Positions 63,174 to 64,000 of a DNA stretch of 64,000 bases are shown in pieces (position 1 is the stretch's first letter; each line of letters starts with the position of its first letter). The translations under genes and the position numbers were made by a program. The notes below the pieces were generated by a model. The model made no database searches. It was not told the DNA's origin and worked only from the letters and a program-made list of their open reading frames with translations. The stretch comes from Yoonia sp. SS1-5 (GTDB lineage Bacteria > Pseudomonadota > Alphaproteobacteria > Rhodobacterales > Rhodobacteraceae). The stretch lies in assembly GCF_038443705.2 (NCBI RefSeq), contig NZ_CP151767.2:1364001-1428000 (forward strand), given 5' to 3'.

Positions 63174-64000
63174 ATGACACAGCAAACAGACCCGGACGTC
63201 ATTGATTGGGGTCCCTTTGGGCGGCCATTGTTTGAAGATGCCGCGGCACAGGGGCTTAGCCGGGTTGGGGTTTTGGATGTCGGGTCAAACTCTGTCCGCC
63301 TTGTGGTGTTTGATGGGGCGGCACGCTCGCCTGCCTATTTCTACAATGAAAAGGTGATGTGCGCCTTGGGCGCTGGTCTGTCAGAGACCGGGCATCTGAA
63401 CCCGCAAGGACGGGTGCGCGCCCTGTCAGCGATCCGCCGGTTTGCCGCATTGGCCGAGGGAATGGGCATCCCCCCCCTCACCGCAGTTGCGACAGCCGCC
63501 GTGCGCGAGGCGTCGGATGGCCAGGATTTTCGCGCCGAGATTTTGCGCGAAACAGGGATCAAGCTGTGGATCATCGACGGCAAGGAAGAGGCACGTTTAT
63601 CAGCGCAGGGGGTTCTGCTGGGCTGGCCGGGCAGCTACGGGCTGGTCTGCGATATCGGTGGGTCATCCCTTGAACTGGCAGATCTGGCTGACGGGCGGGT
63701 TGGACGGCGCGTGACCTCGGCGCTCGGGCCGCTGAAGCTGCGCGAAATCAAGGGCGGGCGCAAACAGGTCAAGGCCTATGTCCGCGAAACCATGGAACAG
63801 CTGCACGAAGAGATGGGCAGCGCAACCGGTGCACGGCTGTTTCTTGTGGGCGGGTCCTGGCGGGCCATCGCCCGTGTTGACATGGAACGCCGGGATTACC
63901 CGCTGACGGTGCTGCACGAATATCGAATGACCTCGCGCCAGATCAGCAAAACGGCGGAATATATCCGCAAATCTGACCTGCAGGACCTGCGGGCGCGCTG
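63174..64000 (+). CDS. ppx: Exopolyphosphatase / GppA family, 5' part, cut by window edge
   Basis: The first 275 residues of a Ppx/GppA phosphatase. Seen: GVLDVGSNSVRLVVFDG (phosphate-binding loop 1), LSAIRRFAALAEGMGI, ATAAVREASDGQDF, IIDGKEEARLSAQGVLLGW and VCDIGGSSLELADL (loop 2), all of the ASKHA fold. It degrades polyphosphate processively or hydrolyses pppGpp. The ATG at 63174 has GGGA a few bases upstream. Downstream of ppk in the same operon, giving synthesis and breakdown of polyphosphate under one promoter. Confidence 0.94.
   Translation, partial: MTQQTDPDVIDWGPFGRPLFEDAAAQGLSRVGVLDVGSNSVRLVVFDGAARSPAYFYNEKVMCALGAGLSETGHLNPQGRVRALSAIRRFAALAEGMGIPPLTAVATAAVREASDGQDFRAEILRETGIKLWIIDGKEEARLSAQGVLLGWPGSYGLVCDIGGSSLELADLADGRVGRRVTSALGPLKLREIKGGRKQVKAYVRETMEQLHEEMGSATGARLFLVGGSWRAIARVDMERRDYPLTVLHEYRMTSRQISKTAEYIRKSDLQDLRAR

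Overview
The window looks like chromosomal DNA of a marine-type alphaproteobacterium, most likely Rhodobacteraceae (Roseobacter group). I infer this from the high GC, frequent GTG/TTG starts, dense operons with 4-nt stop/start overlaps, and family content: a short alphaproteobacterial ProS, a single LolC/E-type subunit, HWE kinase, Hint-domain protein, DUF1194, DUF3047 and DUF4166 proteins, and HdaA next to ppk/ppx. No rRNA, tRNA, CRISPR array or intact insertion sequence was seen.

Layout. 1-4.8 kb: fatty-acid/acyl-CoA catabolism (thiolase end, NTF2-like protein, FadB/FadJ-type fusion, acyl-CoA ligase). 4.8-8 kb: a flavin/NAD oxidoreductase resembling N-methylproline or dienoyl-CoA enzymes, and a degenerate M48-like membrane protein. 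8-12.4 kb: minus-strand nucleoside salvage operon cdd-deoA-deoB-add-upp. 12.5-19 kb: VOC-bicupin protein, malic enzyme, glycosyltransferase-like protein, propionyl-CoA synthetase. 19-22.8 kb: HWE kinase with single-domain receiver, nadK, glyA. 22.8-25.8 kb: MFS transporter, DeoR regulator and DUF817 protein, flanked by two copies of a 16-bp palindrome. 25.7-33.3 kb: housekeeping cluster (esterase, M42 peptidase, APH-like kinase, ubiK, lgt, MidA-like methyltransferase, pgeF) and a Hint protein. 33.3-43.6 kb: MATE pump, DUF2461, a minus-strand set (matB, epimerase, 2OG oxygenase, DCC protein, SDR-DUF4166) and two secreted or anchored hydrolases. 43.6-45 kb: a strongly structured noncoding stretch beside a low-GC P63C-domain gene, the clearest foreign or accessory patch. 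45-55.8 kb: parE, small secreted proteins, cytochrome c, Ldh-lolD-lolC, a 269-bp MITE-like element, a MerR regulator with a classic 19-bp-spacer promoter, ThuA, DUF2937 and membrane proteins. 56-64 kb: proS, porin, AI-2E permease, hdaA, ppk and the start of ppx.

The acyl-CoA genes, prpE, matB, malic enzyme and glyA suggest a heterotroph that uses fatty acids, propionate/malonate and C1 or amino-acid carbon; the salvage operon channels nucleoside sugar and bases. hdaA, ppk and ppx place replication control beside polyphosphate turnover. Function names come from recognising motifs by eye; no database search was run.
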